DNA of 64,000 nt from Pontibacter sp. SGAir0037 (GTDB lineage Bacteria > Bacteroidota > Bacteroidia > Cytophagales > Hymenobacteraceae): NCBI RefSeq assembly GCF_005491705.1, contig NZ_CP028092.1, positions 1 to 64,000 on the forward strand, given 5' to 3'. A program made the translations under genes and the position numbers. The notes under the pieces were generated by a model. That model was not told where the DNA came from. It saw nothing but the letters and a program-made list of their open reading frames with translations, and searched no databases. Below, piece by piece: positions 1 to 9,313 of the stretch. Numbering within the stretch: the stretch's first letter is position 1; each line of letters begins with the position of its first letter.

Positions 1-1425
1 ATGATTAAAGACTGTTCGACCGTATGGAGTAACTGTCTGCAAGTAATTAAGGAAAGTATCGGTGACCAGAGCTATAAAACCTGGTTTGAACCGATCAAAC
101 CTATATCGCTTCGTGATAGTGTGCTTACGATACAAGTGCCGAGCCAATTCTTCTACGAATGGCTGGAGGAGCACTATGTCGGTCTGTTAAAGAAGGTCAT
201 TTACCAGGAGTTAGGCAGCGAGGGACGTCTGGAATACTCCATTATTGTAGACAGAGGCAATGATTCCAATAAACCGCAAACGGTAAATATCCCTACCAAA
301 AAAATTCCGGCTGCGGTAGTAAATTCATACAAGCCTGAGCAAAGCTTTATAAAGAGCCCCTTTGAATCGAAAACGATAGACAGGAACTTCCTGAACTCGC
401 AATTAAATGCGGCCTATACGTTCGAGAACTATATAGAAGGCGATTGTAACCGCCTGGCACGTTCTGCGGGGTATGCCGTAGCCAATAAGCCGGGTACTAC
501 TTCTTTTAATCCGTTGATGGTATACGGTGGAGTAGGGCTTGGAAAAACGCACCTGGTGCAGGCTATCGGAAATCAGATTAAAAATACCTATCCTGATAAA
601 TTTGTACTGTACGTTTCTTCTGAAAAATTCGTGAACCAGTTCATCGAATCCTTAAAGACAAACAACGTGCAGGATTTTGCTAATTTTTACCTTCTGGTAG
701 ATATCCTGATCATTGACGACGTACAGTTCCTGAGCGGAAAAGAGAAAACGCAGGAAATGTTTTTCCATATCTTTAACCACCTGCACCAGTCAGGCAAGCA
801 GATCGTGATGACTTCTGATTGTCCGCCGCGGGACCTGAAAGGGCTGGAGGAGCGTTTGCTTTCACGCTTCAAATGGGGATTGACAGCCGACCTGCAGAGC
901 CCGGATTTTGAAACACGTATGGCCATTATCCAGAAAAAGATGCAGAGCGACGGGATCGATATCCCGGATAATGTGGTGGAATACCTGGCGTATAGCGTAG
1001 ATACCAACGTGCGTGAACTGGAGGGGGTGCTTATTTCGCTGATCGCCCAATCTTCGCTCAACCGCAAGGAGGTGGACCTGGAGCTGGCAAAACAGGCCCT
1101 GAAGCACATCATTGAAGATGTAGAAACAGAAGTAAACCTCGACTTTATTCAGAAAACGGTTGCGGAATATTTTCAGGTAAGCCTAGATTCCCTGAAAGCT
1201 AAAACAAGAAAGAAAGAAATTGTAACGGCACGCCAGGTGGCCATGTACTTTGCCAAAGAATTTACGAATCATTCGCTAAAGTCGATTGGTTACCATTTCG
1301 GAGGCCGCGACCACAGCACCGTTATACACTCGGTTCAAACAGTCTCTGATCTGATTGATACAGATAAGAAATTTAAAGTAAGTATACAGGAACTGCAGAA
1401 GAAATTTAAGTCGAAAGCAGGATAA
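1..1425 (+). CDS. dnaA: Chromosomal replication initiator protein DnaA
   Basis: This AAA+ ATPase binds DnaA boxes at oriC, melts the origin and loads the replicative helicase. At 474 aa it has the family's usual length and domain order: domain I (about 1-85), a variable linker to about 125, the AAA+ core (about 130-345) and the DNA-binding domain IV (about 375-474). Visible motifs are Walker A GGVGLGKTH at 176-184, Walker B ILIIDD at 235-240, the LLSRFKWG arginine-finger region at 286-293 and the DnaA signature GGRDHSTV at 434-441. The window begins on its ATG, so its promoter and any upstream origin lie at the other end of the replicon. A long palindromic terminator follows. Identification is secure. 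Confidence 0.98.
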   Translation: MIKDCSTVWSNCLQVIKESIGDQSYKTWFEPIKPISLRDSVLTIQVPSQFFYEWLEEHYVGLLKKVIYQELGSEGRLEYSIIVDRGNDSNKPQTVNIPTKKIPAAVVNSYKPEQSFIKSPFESKTIDRNFLNSQLNAAYTFENYIEGDCNRLARSAGYAVANKPGTTSFNPLMVYGGVGLGKTHLVQAIGNQIKNTYPDKFVLYVSSEKFVNQFIESLKTNNVQDFANFYLLVDILIIDDVQFLSGKEKTQEMFFHIFNHLHQSGKQIVMTSDCPPRDLKGLEERLLSRFKWGLTADLQSPDFETRMAIIQKKMQSDGIDIPDNVVEYLAYSVDTNVRELEGVLISLIAQSSLNRKEVDLELAKQALKHIIEDVETEVNLDFIQKTVAEYFQVSLDSLKAKTRKKEIVTARQVAMYFAKEFTNHSLKSIGYHFGGRDHSTVIHSVQTVSDLIDTDKKFKVSIQELQKKFKSKAG

Positions 1426-1434
1426 ACAGATACT

Positions 1435-1482
1435 AAAAAAAGGAAGGGTGCCATTTGTACAAATGGCACCCTTCCTTTTTTT
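1435..1482. terminator. Bidirectional terminator between dnaA and the convergent membrane gene
   Basis: A perfect palindrome with two 24-nt arms (1435-1458 and 1459-1482). It starts with seven A and ends with seven T, so it can act as an intrinsic terminator on both strands. It lies between the stops of dnaA (plus) and the gene at 1495-1704 (minus). Confidence 0.9.
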
Positions 1483-1494
1483 AGCCAATGGTGG

Positions 1495-1704
1495 CTATGC
1501 CTGTTTTTTACGAGCATTCCGTAGTATACGGGTGCCAGCGGCGGCAACGGGTATAGCACCAAAAGCCAGCACTAACCAGGCCGCTTTATCGGCACCGCCT
1601 GTAGCTATCAGGTAAGCAGCCATACCAAACAGTAGGGCCATGCCCAGAAAAAAGCGGATCACCGCTGCTTTAGAGTTTACTTGATGTATCATGTCAGATG
1701 TCAT
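1495..1704 (-). CDS. Small two-helix membrane protein, unrecognised
   Basis: A 69-aa protein with two hydrophobic stretches (about residues 15-34 and 41-57) and a basic C-terminal tail ending RKKQA, so probably a small inner-membrane protein. I do not recognise a named family. Its ATG overlaps the TAA of the upstream gene at 1704-2213 by one base (TAATG), which suggests translational coupling and a joint function with that PH-like membrane protein. It ends just before the shared terminator with dnaA. Confidence 0.65.
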   Translation of the reverse strand: MTSDMIHQVNSKAAVIRFFLGMALLFGMAAYLIATGGADKAAWLVLAFGAIPVAAAGTRILRNARKKQA

Positions 1705-2213
1705 TAATTAGTGGCAGTGGCAGACTCCGTTATAGCAAAATTAAACTGGCTGCTTAACTCCCGTACTTTATTTTTAACTTTTTCCAGATCCTTCTTTTTG
1801 CGAACCTGCTTCAGGTCTAAAAATATGTTAGAGCCTGTTCTCTCTGTTATGCGAAGTGCAAGCGGCGATATATGTACTGTTTCTATTTCGGGTATAGAAG
1901 TGATATGCTTTGTCCGGAAAACCCCCTGCTTCTGCACAATGTATTCCGGGGTAACTTCTATATAAGATTGTACTCCAAAAACAGATGTGTTTTGCAGGAT
2001 TACATACAGCATAAAGGCCAAAGCAAGTCCTAAAAATATATAATACAGGTAATTCTGCTTTGCAGGAGCATTGTCAGAAACAAGTAGCATAACAGCCCAT
2101 GCGAGCCAGAACAATGTTAAAATAAGTTGTACTGTAAAGGTTATTTTAGCACTTCGGGATGGACTTAATTGTACCAGTAAGGAGCCTCTTTTACTGTTAC
2201 CAGCTGCTGACAT
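1704..2213 (-). CDS. Membrane-anchored PH-domain-like protein
   Basis: A 169-aa protein with two transmembrane helices (about residues 24-45 and 53-71), followed by a soluble domain of about 90 residues. The soluble part, beginning around SYIEVTPEYIVQKQGVF, resembles the bacterial PH-like domains found in small membrane proteins of unknown role. This assignment rests on topology and strand pattern only. The C-terminal part is lysine-rich around residues 136-150. It forms a two-gene unit with the overlapping small membrane gene downstream. Confidence 0.6.
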   Translation of the reverse strand: MSAAGNSKRGSLLVQLSPSRSAKITFTVQLILTLFWLAWAVMLLVSDNAPAKQNYLYYIFLGLALAFMLYVILQNTSVFGVQSYIEVTPEYIVQKQGVFRTKHITSIPEIETVHISPLALRITERTGSNIFLDLKQVRKKKDLEKVKNKVRELSSQFNFAITESATATN

Positions 2214-2273
2214 AAAGGGAATATTTGGTTGAACATGGCGGCCAACGTATGGCCTTTCTGCAATATAATAAAT

Positions 2274-2708
2274 TTATCCCTTTAAAGTGGCCTGTACCGT
2301 GATTTCAGGTACAGCAGAAAGGGCTTTTGATACCGGGCAACCTTCTTTAGCCTGCTGCACCAGTTGCTGAAACTCCTCTTCGCTTAGGTCAGGAACCTGT
2401 GCTTCTGTTGTTAATTCTATTTTAGTGATCAGCGGGGCTCCGTCCTTTTCGCCTAAATAAACCCTGGCTTCAGTTTGGATATAATCAGGCGTCAGGTTCT
2501 TGTTGCCAAGCAAGGCACTCAGGAACATAGAGTAGCAGCCGGCATGCGCCGCACCAATCAGTTCTTCAGGCGTGGTGCCTGCTTTACCTTCTTCGAAACG
2601 TGTTGCAAAGGAATAGCTGGCATCCAGGCTGCCATTTCTGGTGGTAAGCTTTCCTGAACCGTCTTTCAGACCTTTTTCCCAACGGGCATTTGCGATACTT
2701 TTTTTCAT
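2274..2708 (-). CDS. osmC: OsmC-type peroxiredoxin (organic hydroperoxide reductase)
   Basis: This thiol peroxidase detoxifies organic hydroperoxides in the cytoplasm. The 144-aa length fits the OsmC/Ohr family. The two catalytic cysteines are visible: Cys58 in the helix following TTPEELIGAAHAGC and Cys124 in EGCPVSKAL. The GTTPEELIGAAHA block and the RFEEGKAGT stretch resemble E. coli OsmC more than Ohr. It is a single-gene unit on the minus strand, divergent from the GH3 gene. The substrate is not shown by the sequence. Confidence 0.92.
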   Translation of the reverse strand: MKKSIANARWEKGLKDGSGKLTTRNGSLDASYSFATRFEEGKAGTTPEELIGAAHAGCYSMFLSALLGNKNLTPDYIQTEARVYLGEKDGAPLITKIELTTEAQVPDLSEEEFQQLVQQAKEGCPVSKALSAVPEITVQATLKG

Positions 2709-2894
2709 AGGATGTGCTTTAGTTTTAGTAAAAATATTCTTTTTGTGCTCTTTTCACTCGCGCCGAGCATTATTTTTTTGTTAATCGTTAGAAAGAAGAA
2801 TTTTGTTTTTAAAGCGTGTAAGAAAGGGCCGGAATAGCAATTATGGCAATGCCAGTATATATGCCTATATTTACACGAGACAAACTTGAGAAGT

Positions 2895-4406
2895 ATGGGT
2901 GTAAAAGCATGGCTAAGCAAAGTGTTTGCAGCTTATGTGCATAAGCAGGATCAGAAGTGGATAGAATGTCCTGTGGAAGCGCAGCAGGCCATATTTGAAA
3001 CAATAATCAGGAAAGCACAAAATACCGCCTTTGGTAAAGATCATCAGTTCTCAGAGATTCATTCATACGATGACTTTAAAAAAGCCGTGCCCGTGCGGGA
3101 TTACGAAGGGCTTTCCGATTATTTCAACCGTGTAAAGAAAGGCGAAGAAGATGTGCTGTGGCCCGGGAAACCTCTTTACCTTGCTAAAACTTCCGGTACA
3201 ACTTCCGGTACGAAGTATATCCCGATTTCCCGCGATTCTATTTCCAATCATATAAATGGTGCCCGCAATGCGCTGTTAGCCTACATTCATGAAACTGGTA
3301 ATGCCCGTTTTCTGAACGGGAAGCTGATTTTTTTGTCAGGAAGCCCGACCTTGGAAGAGGTAGGTGGCATTAAAACCGGGAGGCTGTCCGGTATATCCAA
3401 TCATCATGTGCCGGGCTACCTGCGCACAAGCCAGCTGCCTTCTTACGAAACCAATTGCATAGAAGACTGGGAAACCAAGCTTGATGAAATAATTGAAGAA
3501 ACGGTAGATCAGGACATGACACTGATCTCAGGCATTCCGCCGTGGGTGCAGATGTATTTCGATAAGCTGATGCAGCAAAGAGGAAAGCCAATCAAAGATA
3601 TTTTTCCTAATTTTTCTCTTTTTGTGTACGGTGGCGTGAATTTTGAGCCATACAGGGCCAAGATGTTCGAATCTATCGGTAAAAAAGTAGATAGCATTGA
3701 AACATTCCCGGCTTCTGAAGGTTTTTTCGCTTACCAGAACGAGCAGAACGATAAAGGCCTCTTGCTTTTATTAAATGCAGGTATCTTCTACGAGTTTATA
3801 CCTGTAGAGGAATTTTTTGATGAAAATCCTACACGATTAACAATAGGTGAAGTCGAGCTGAATAAAAACTATGCCCTCGTGATCAGTAGTAATGCAGGGT
3901 TGTGGGGTTATTCGATTGGCGATACCGTTAAATTTACTTCTCTCAGCCCTTTCAAAATAATTGTCAGCGGGCGTATCAAGCACTTTATTTCAGCTTTTGG
4001 CGAGCACGTGATAGGGGAGGAAGTGGAAAAAGCCATGCAGTATACCATGAACAGGTTCAGAAATGTGGAGCTGGTGGAGTTTACCGTGGCGCCTTATGTA
4101 AGCCAGGGTGAAGGGAAGTCTTACCACGAATGGCTCGTAGAATTTTCGAAGCCGCCGAAGGATATGCAGCAATTCGAGCAAGAGTTAAATGCCCAGCTGC
4201 AAAAGTTGAATACTTATTACGATGATCTGATTGAAGGTAACATTCTGTCCGGTTTAAGGGTAAGGGCCTTACCAATCGGGGCATTTCAGAATTATATGAA
4301 GTCGAAGGGCAAACTGGGTGGGCAAAATAAAGTACCGCGCCTTAGCAACGACCGCTCCTTGGCAGATGAACTAATTAAAATTGCGAACATAACGCGTAAC
4401 GCATGA
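2895..4406 (+). CDS. GH3 auxin-responsive promoter family protein (acyl-adenylating enzyme)
   Basis: A 503-aa bacterial member of the GH3 superfamily, related to plant acyl-acid-amido synthetases that adenylate a carboxylate and join it to an amino acid. The ATP-binding motif is SGTTSG at residues 100-105, within KTSGTTSGTKYIP, and the C-terminal domain is present (GRIKHFISAFGEHVIGEE). The acyl and amine substrates of the bacterial proteins are unknown to me. I chose the ATG at 2895 over an in-frame TTG three codons upstream. Its stop overlaps the start of dxr by four bases (ATGA), so the two are translationally coupled. Confidence 0.88.
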   Translation: MGVKAWLSKVFAAYVHKQDQKWIECPVEAQQAIFETIIRKAQNTAFGKDHQFSEIHSYDDFKKAVPVRDYEGLSDYFNRVKKGEEDVLWPGKPLYLAKTSGTTSGTKYIPISRDSISNHINGARNALLAYIHETGNARFLNGKLIFLSGSPTLEEVGGIKTGRLSGISNHHVPGYLRTSQLPSYETNCIEDWETKLDEIIEETVDQDMTLISGIPPWVQMYFDKLMQQRGKPIKDIFPNFSLFVYGGVNFEPYRAKMFESIGKKVDSIETFPASEGFFAYQNEQNDKGLLLLLNAGIFYEFIPVEEFFDENPTRLTIGEVELNKNYALVISSNAGLWGYSIGDTVKFTSLSPFKIIVSGRIKHFISAFGEHVIGEEVEKAMQYTMNRFRNVELVEFTVAPYVSQGEGKSYHEWLVEFSKPPKDMQQFEQELNAQLQKLNTYYDDLIEGNILSGLRVRALPIGAFQNYMKSKGKLGGQNKVPRLSNDRSLADELIKIANITRNA

Positions 4407-5554
4407 AAAGAATTGCCATACTAGGCTCAACGGGTTCTATAGGCACACAAGCACTGGAGGTAATACAGGCCAACCCGGAGAGTTTTGAACTGGAGGTAAT
4501 TACTGCAAACAGCAATGCCGATTTACTTATAGCTCAGGCGCTTGCCTTTAAGCCGAATGCCGTTGTTATTGCCCGCGAAGACCTTTACGACAAGGTGCGG
4601 AAGGCCCTGCAGGGGGAAGATATAAAAGTATATGCTGGCGCCAATGCCCTGAATTCTATTGTGGAAATGGGTACTGTAGACATGGTGCTGACGGCGATGG
4701 TGGGCTATGCAGGCCTGCAGCCAACCATACGCGCCATACAAGCCGGAAAAGAAATAGCGCTGGCTAACAAGGAAACACTGGTAGTGGCGGGGCAGCTTAT
4801 CACTGATCTTGCAAGGCAGAAAGGAGTTAATATTTACCCTGTGGACTCAGAGCACAGCGCCATCTTTCAGTGCCTCGCAGGAGAATTTCACAATCCGATA
4901 GAAAAGATTATACTGACAGCCTCTGGTGGGCCGTTTAGAGGACGTACTGTGCAGGAACTGCAAGCCGTAACCAAAGCGCAGGCCCTGAAGCACCCGAACT
5001 GGGAAATGGGAGCTAAAATTACCATAGACTCAGCCTCTCTGATGAACAAAGGGCTGGAGGTGATTGAGGCGAAGTGGTTGTTTGGTTTGAAAAATACACA
5101 GATTGAGGTGGTGGTGCATCCGCAGTCTATTATACATTCGCTGGTGCAGTTCGAAGACGGTTCTATAAAAGCACAGCTGGGCCTGCCAGACATGAAGCTG
5201 CCTATTCAGTACGCGCTGGGTTATCCGAATCGCCTGAAGTCAGCTTTCCCGAGGTTCAACTTCCTGGACTACCCGCAGCTAACGTTTGAGCAGCCGGACC
5301 TGGAAACTTTCCGGAACCTGCAGCTGGCTTTTACAGCCATGGAGCAGGGTGGAAACATGCCCTGCATTCTGAATGCAGCTAACGAAGTAGCCGTAGGGGC
5401 TTTTCTGAAGGATGAAGTAGGCTTTCTGGAGATGTCGGATATCATTGAAAGCTGTATGGCAAAAGTTACGTATATTGCAAACCCTTCTTACGACGACTAT
5501 GTTCATACTGATAAAGAGGCACGTATGCGTTCTGCTGAATTAGTAAAGAAGTAG
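4403..5554 (+). CDS. dxr: 1-deoxy-D-xylulose 5-phosphate reductoisomerase
   Basis: Catalyses the committed step of the MEP isoprenoid pathway, converting DXP to MEP with NADPH. At 383 aa it is the usual length. The NADPH-binding GSTGSIG lies at residues 8-14, ANKE at 121-124, and the metal/substrate segment DSEHSA at 148-153. SGGPFRG, ASLMNKGLEVIEA and HPQSIIHS complete the active-site blocks. The start overlaps the upstream GH3 gene (ATGA). The rseP gene follows 78 bp later, so GH3-dxr-rseP may be one transcript. Confidence 0.98.
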   Translation: MKRIAILGSTGSIGTQALEVIQANPESFELEVITANSNADLLIAQALAFKPNAVVIAREDLYDKVRKALQGEDIKVYAGANALNSIVEMGTVDMVLTAMVGYAGLQPTIRAIQAGKEIALANKETLVVAGQLITDLARQKGVNIYPVDSEHSAIFQCLAGEFHNPIEKIILTASGGPFRGRTVQELQAVTKAQALKHPNWEMGAKITIDSASLMNKGLEVIEAKWLFGLKNTQIEVVVHPQSIIHSLVQFEDGSIKAQLGLPDMKLPIQYALGYPNRLKSAFPRFNFLDYPQLTFEQPDLETFRNLQLAFTAMEQGGNMPCILNAANEVAVGAFLKDEVGFLEMSDIIESCMAKVTYIANPSYDDYVHTDKEARMRSAELVKK

Positions 5555-5632
5555 CACCGAAACTAATGTAAGCATCGGTAGCGAAGTGTAAAGAAGGAAA
5601 ACTATAAGATTTATAAATCTCAATTTTTTTAA

Positions 5633-6943
5633 ATGGATGTTTTGATAATGGTAGGCCAGCTAATTCTGGGCCTAACAATTTTAGTAGGTCTGCATGAGCT
5701 GGGGCACATGCTGGCCGCCAAATGGTTTGGAATGCGTGTAGAAAAATATGCAATTGGCTTTCCTCCAAAAATTTTTAGCAAGAAAATAGGTGAAACAGAA
5801 TACATGCTCGGCATGATCCCTTTAGGTGGATTTGTCAAGATTACAGGTATGGTGGACGAATCGCTGGATACTGAAAAGCTACAGGAGGAGCCACAACCCT
5901 GGGAATTTCGGGCTAAACCCGCCTGGCAGCGTCTAATTGTAATGATGGGCGGTATTATTGTCAATATCATCACAGGTATTGTTATTTATGTTGTGCTTAC
6001 CTACAACTACGGCGAAAGCTATTTGCCTGCCAGTGAAGCCCGTTACGGTATCATTCCAAATGAAATAGGACAGGAAATCGGTTTCCAGACCGGTGACAGG
6101 ATAGTGGCCGTTAATGGAAAAGAGCTGGAGAAGTTTGAGGATGTATACTCGATGGACATGCTGCTTGGCCGTGATGCGTACTATACTGTAGACCGTAATG
6201 GCCAGCGTGTAGATATACAGGTGCCGGTTGACCTGATGGACCGGGTGGCAGATAATAAAGATCGTATGTTCTTTGTGCAGCCACGCATTCCGTTTAAAGT
6301 AGGCGAGGTGCAGAAGAACAGTGCGGCTGATAAGGCTGGGCTGGAATCGGGAGACTTTATCAAGAGTGTGAACGGCGAAAGCGTGAGCTTCTTTCATGAG
6401 TTTCAGCAGGCGCTTCAGAAGAATGCCGGTAAAGCCGTAGCCATGACGGTGGAGCGTAACGGTAACCCTGTTGAGCTGAATGTAAATGTAAGTGAGGAGG
6501 GCACTATCGGGTTTTACCAGGAGCCTTTGCTGCAATACGCCACACGCGACTTTAGCCTTGGTGAATCTATTCCGAAAGGCACCAACCAGGCATTTGGTGT
6601 AATCACAGCCAACCTGAAGGGTTTCGGGAAAATTTTCCGTGGCGAAGTATCTGCTCAGAAATCGCTGAGCGGGCCAATTGGTATAGCCCAGATTTTTGGT
6701 GATACCTTTAACTGGTACAAGTTCTGGAACATTACAGCTATGCTGTCGATGGTGCTGGCCTTTATGAATTTTCTGCCGATACCTGCTTTAGATGGCGGAC
6801 ACGTAGTATTTTTAACCTATGAGATGATCAGTGGCCGCAAACCATCTGATAACTTTTTAGAAAACGCCCAAAAAGTGGGTATGGTAATTTTGTTAGGCTT
6901 AATGGCATTTGCTATCTTTAACGATGTGTTGAAATTCTTCTAA
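5633..6943 (+). CDS. rseP: RIP metalloprotease RseP (site-2 protease)
   Basis: An inner-membrane zinc protease that performs regulated intramembrane cleavage, typically of anti-sigma factors, to release envelope-stress sigma factors. The zinc motif HELGH is at residues 21-25 in the first membrane helix. The second active-site motif, with the aspartate ligand at D387, lies in NFLPIPALDGGH. Two PDZ-type regions are visible between the membrane segments, one near residues 130-200 and one near 215-290. At 436 aa it is normal for Bacteroidota. It lies between dxr and a LysM protein, all on the same strand. Confidence 0.96.
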   Translation: MDVLIMVGQLILGLTILVGLHELGHMLAAKWFGMRVEKYAIGFPPKIFSKKIGETEYMLGMIPLGGFVKITGMVDESLDTEKLQEEPQPWEFRAKPAWQRLIVMMGGIIVNIITGIVIYVVLTYNYGESYLPASEARYGIIPNEIGQEIGFQTGDRIVAVNGKELEKFEDVYSMDMLLGRDAYYTVDRNGQRVDIQVPVDLMDRVADNKDRMFFVQPRIPFKVGEVQKNSAADKAGLESGDFIKSVNGESVSFFHEFQQALQKNAGKAVAMTVERNGNPVELNVNVSEEGTIGFYQEPLLQYATRDFSLGESIPKGTNQAFGVITANLKGFGKIFRGEVSAQKSLSGPIGIAQIFGDTFNWYKFWNITAMLSMVLAFMNFLPIPALDGGHVVFLTYEMISGRKPSDNFLENAQKVGMVILLGLMAFAIFNDVLKFF

Positions 6944-6956
6944 CCAAAGAATTGCT

Positions 6957-8057
6957 ATGAAGACAATCGTTCATTTTACCAGTGCCCTTTTAGTTCTTTT
7001 ATTTGTTTTAACGATAAATAAGGCGGAGGCTGTGCCTGCAGTCTCCGCCAATATATTAGCATCACCCGCTATTGTAGCCGATAGTACCTACCAGGTGCAG
7101 CAAGGCGATACCTACTACAGCCTCTCCCGCAGGTTTAATATTCCGGTAGAAACGCTGCAACAGTGGAATGGCCCCAGTCTTAAAGCCGGCCAAACCTTAT
7201 ACCTCACCGAGCCGACAAGCAAAGCAGTTCCCAAAGCAATTACGGCCAGCACAACAGCAACGCCCCCTTCAACAGTTCGTAAAGCCAATCCTTCTCCAGC
7301 ACAGGGCAGTACTTCTGCATCGGCCAATCCTCTTCCAACGACAGCCGAGTTTAAAACCAGGCAACGTATTCTTGTCGTGCCTTTCGACCCGTACCTGTAT
7401 TTCTCTGATGCCGATTACGAAATTGCCCGCCAGTCTAAAATTCCGAGACAGAATGTGCGCCAGGTATTCAGAGGCCGTTTAGATGCTTTAATGGCTCCGA
7501 AAGGGTACGAAACCATCCATTTATTGGGAGGTGTTTACCGCGATAGCGTAAGTGAGATGCAATCGTTATACAAGTCGCTGCATTATAGTTACCAGGATAA
7601 CAAAGAGTCTGTTTTTAACAAACAGCCAGTAGTAAAGGAGAAAGAGGGCTCTGATCTGCTGGTATGGGCGAAGCGTCAGAAAGAAAAGTTAGGTATAAAA
7701 TCGCCTCCTGTTGCGTCGTCGGATGCGCAGAACGATTCCAAGCACTATGGGGTAGAGGTGAAAGACCCCAACTTCTTCTCTCACTTTAACAGCCAATACG
7801 GCATCGATTATTATGTTTTCATTAATCAGTTCGAGGTAACCACGAACTATGAAAACTGCCTGGATCGTGCTGCCATGAACTATGAGCGCAGTTTTCTGGT
7901 TCATTATTCTATCTACGACAGCTCAGGGAAGCTGGTGTCCGGTAATAAAGTGAAAGTGCCTTACCAGTCTAATATGAACGATATTCACCGGATAGCCAGC
8001 GACAATTTACCCTCCATGGCGAGAAAGGTATTGGCAGATTTGCCTAAGGCGCATTAA
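6957..8057 (+). CDS. Secreted LysM-domain protein
   Basis: A 366-aa exported protein. It has a signal peptide (residues 1-25, cleavage near AEA) and one LysM domain (about 45-83) with the typical YQVQQGDTYYSLSRRF start, expected to bind peptidoglycan. A Ser/Thr/Ala/Pro-rich linker (about 90-130) leads to a C-terminal region of about 230 residues that I do not recognise. It starts 13 bp after rseP and is followed 7 bp later by another secreted protein, so the three probably form an operon connected with the envelope. The enzymatic function, if any, is unknown. Confidence 0.85.
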   Translation: MKTIVHFTSALLVLLFVLTINKAEAVPAVSANILASPAIVADSTYQVQQGDTYYSLSRRFNIPVETLQQWNGPSLKAGQTLYLTEPTSKAVPKAITASTTATPPSTVRKANPSPAQGSTSASANPLPTTAEFKTRQRILVVPFDPYLYFSDADYEIARQSKIPRQNVRQVFRGRLDALMAPKGYETIHLLGGVYRDSVSEMQSLYKSLHYSYQDNKESVFNKQPVVKEKEGSDLLVWAKRQKEKLGIKSPPVASSDAQNDSKHYGVEVKDPNFFSHFNSQYGIDYYVFINQFEVTTNYENCLDRAAMNYERSFLVHYSIYDSSGKLVSGNKVKVPYQSNMNDIHRIASDNLPSMARKVLADLPKAH

Positions 8058-8064
8058 CAGCAAT

Positions 8065-8562
8065 ATGAAATATAAAATCCTTTTTACAGTACTGTGCCTC
8101 CTTTTTACAGGCCGCTATGTGCAGGCGCATGATTATCATGCCAGCATTACAGATGTTACTTTCAACTCCAGGACCCAGAGCTTAGAAGTAGCCGTAAAAG
8201 TTTTTACAGATGACCTGGAAAGCGCCCTGTCTAAAAGAAGTAAAAGCAAAGTGACCTATAGTAGCTCGGAGCAGGTGCATAAATTGCTGAGCAATTATCT
8301 GCAAACTGTGCTGCAGTTTGAGGTGGAGAAGGGAAAGCCTCTGCCGCAAAAGTTTCTTGGATCGGAGGAGGATACAGATGTTGTCTGGCTATATGTCGAA
8401 ATACCTGTGCAGACGGCTGTACTGCCCCAGTTATTCATCAAAAATGCTGTGCTGACAGAGCTGTTCACTGATCAGATGAATGTGGTGAACGTAACCTATA
8501 AAGGCAAAGTAAACAGTGCTTTATTCCAGAAAAGCGATGGAATAAAAAAGATGGTTCTGTAA
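8065..8562 (+). CDS. Secreted DUF6702-like protein
   Basis: A 165-aa protein with a signal peptide (cleavage near YVQAHD, residue 21). The mature N-terminus HDYHASITDVTFN followed by KVFTDDLESALSK matches the pattern I associate with the Bacteroidota family DUF6702, whose function is not known. It follows the LysM gene with a 7-bp gap and so belongs to the same envelope operon. Its stop is one base away from the convergent stop of the DUF4184 gene, leaving no room for a dedicated terminator. Confidence 0.75.
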   Translation: MKYKILFTVLCLLFTGRYVQAHDYHASITDVTFNSRTQSLEVAVKVFTDDLESALSKRSKSKVTYSSSEQVHKLLSNYLQTVLQFEVEKGKPLPQKFLGSEEDTDVVWLYVEIPVQTAVLPQLFIKNAVLTELFTDQMNVVNVTYKGKVNSALFQKSDGIKKMVL

Positions 8563-8563
8563 G

Positions 8564-9313
8564 TTACGTATTAGGATACAACCTTCTGGACCTGGCCACC
8601 AGGCTAACAAAGAGTGTGCCCAGCAGCAGACCACTCAAGAGCGTTACCGCCAACGATTTGATATAGTCTGTTGTGAGGTCGGTAAGGGCAGAGAACACCA
8701 GAAAGCTGAAGCTTAAAACTGAAACGGCTGTCCAGAATTTTACTTTCTGCAAGCGGCTTACAGAGTACCGTACAGGCTTTGAGGCGGAGCTAAGGATGTA
8801 AGCTGCTACGATGAGGCCTCCAACTATAGTGCTTACATGCTGAATAAGCCTGGCTATGATAAACTCTTTTCCGAATACATTAACACCATCTTGAATGATG
8901 GGCAGCACCCGTTGCACATAGCCGTTTACATTGGTAAAGTCGTCCCAAAAAACGTGCGAAGTGGCTCCGATAATGGCTGAGACGGAAAAGACAAGCCAAT
9001 TGCGCTTCAGGTAAGACATCCATCTGACTGGCTTTACGGCATATGCTCTTCTTTGTAAAAAAGCAGGTAAATGATGCACTACCTCATCCCGCACATATAA
9101 ATGGAAAATAGTGGCCAGAACAAAAGAAAGCGGCAGGTTAAACAAAAATATTCCTCTTAAAGTATGGCTGATCTCACTGTAGGCTTCTAACCTGAAAAAG
9201 TACTCGAAATCAGGTGAAAGGCTGCCTACTACCAGGCCTGTTGTAGAAAACCATTTACTGCGAAGCTTTAGAAGCGGCAATATAATAGCGGGGTGCGAAG
9301 CTGTAAATGGCAT
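8564..9313 (-). CDS. DUF4184 family membrane protein
   Basis: A 249-aa multi-pass membrane protein. It starts with the conserved MPFTASHPAIILPLL block and contains GSLSPDFEYFF, both typical of DUF4184, a family distantly reminiscent of membrane-bound metal-dependent hydrolases because of its conserved His/Asp residues. The open frame extends 39 codons further upstream, but the family N-terminus begins at the ATG at 9313, so I use that start. At least five hydrophobic segments are visible. It stands alone between two convergent/tandem units. Its function is unknown. Confidence 0.82.
   Translation of the reverse strand: MPFTASHPAIILPLLKLRSKWFSTTGLVVGSLSPDFEYFFRLEAYSEISHTLRGIFLFNLPLSFVLATIFHLYVRDEVVHHLPAFLQRRAYAVKPVRWMSYLKRNWLVFSVSAIIGATSHVFWDDFTNVNGYVQRVLPIIQDGVNVFGKEFIIARLIQHVSTIVGGLIVAAYILSSASKPVRYSVSRLQKVKFWTAVSVLSFSFLVFSALTDLTTDYIKSLAVTLLSGLLLGTLFVSLVARSRRLYPNT

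Noticed and set aside
8562..8564. A terminator between the DUF6702-like and DUF4184 genes
   Set aside because: The convergent stops are one base apart and no palindrome is visible nearby.
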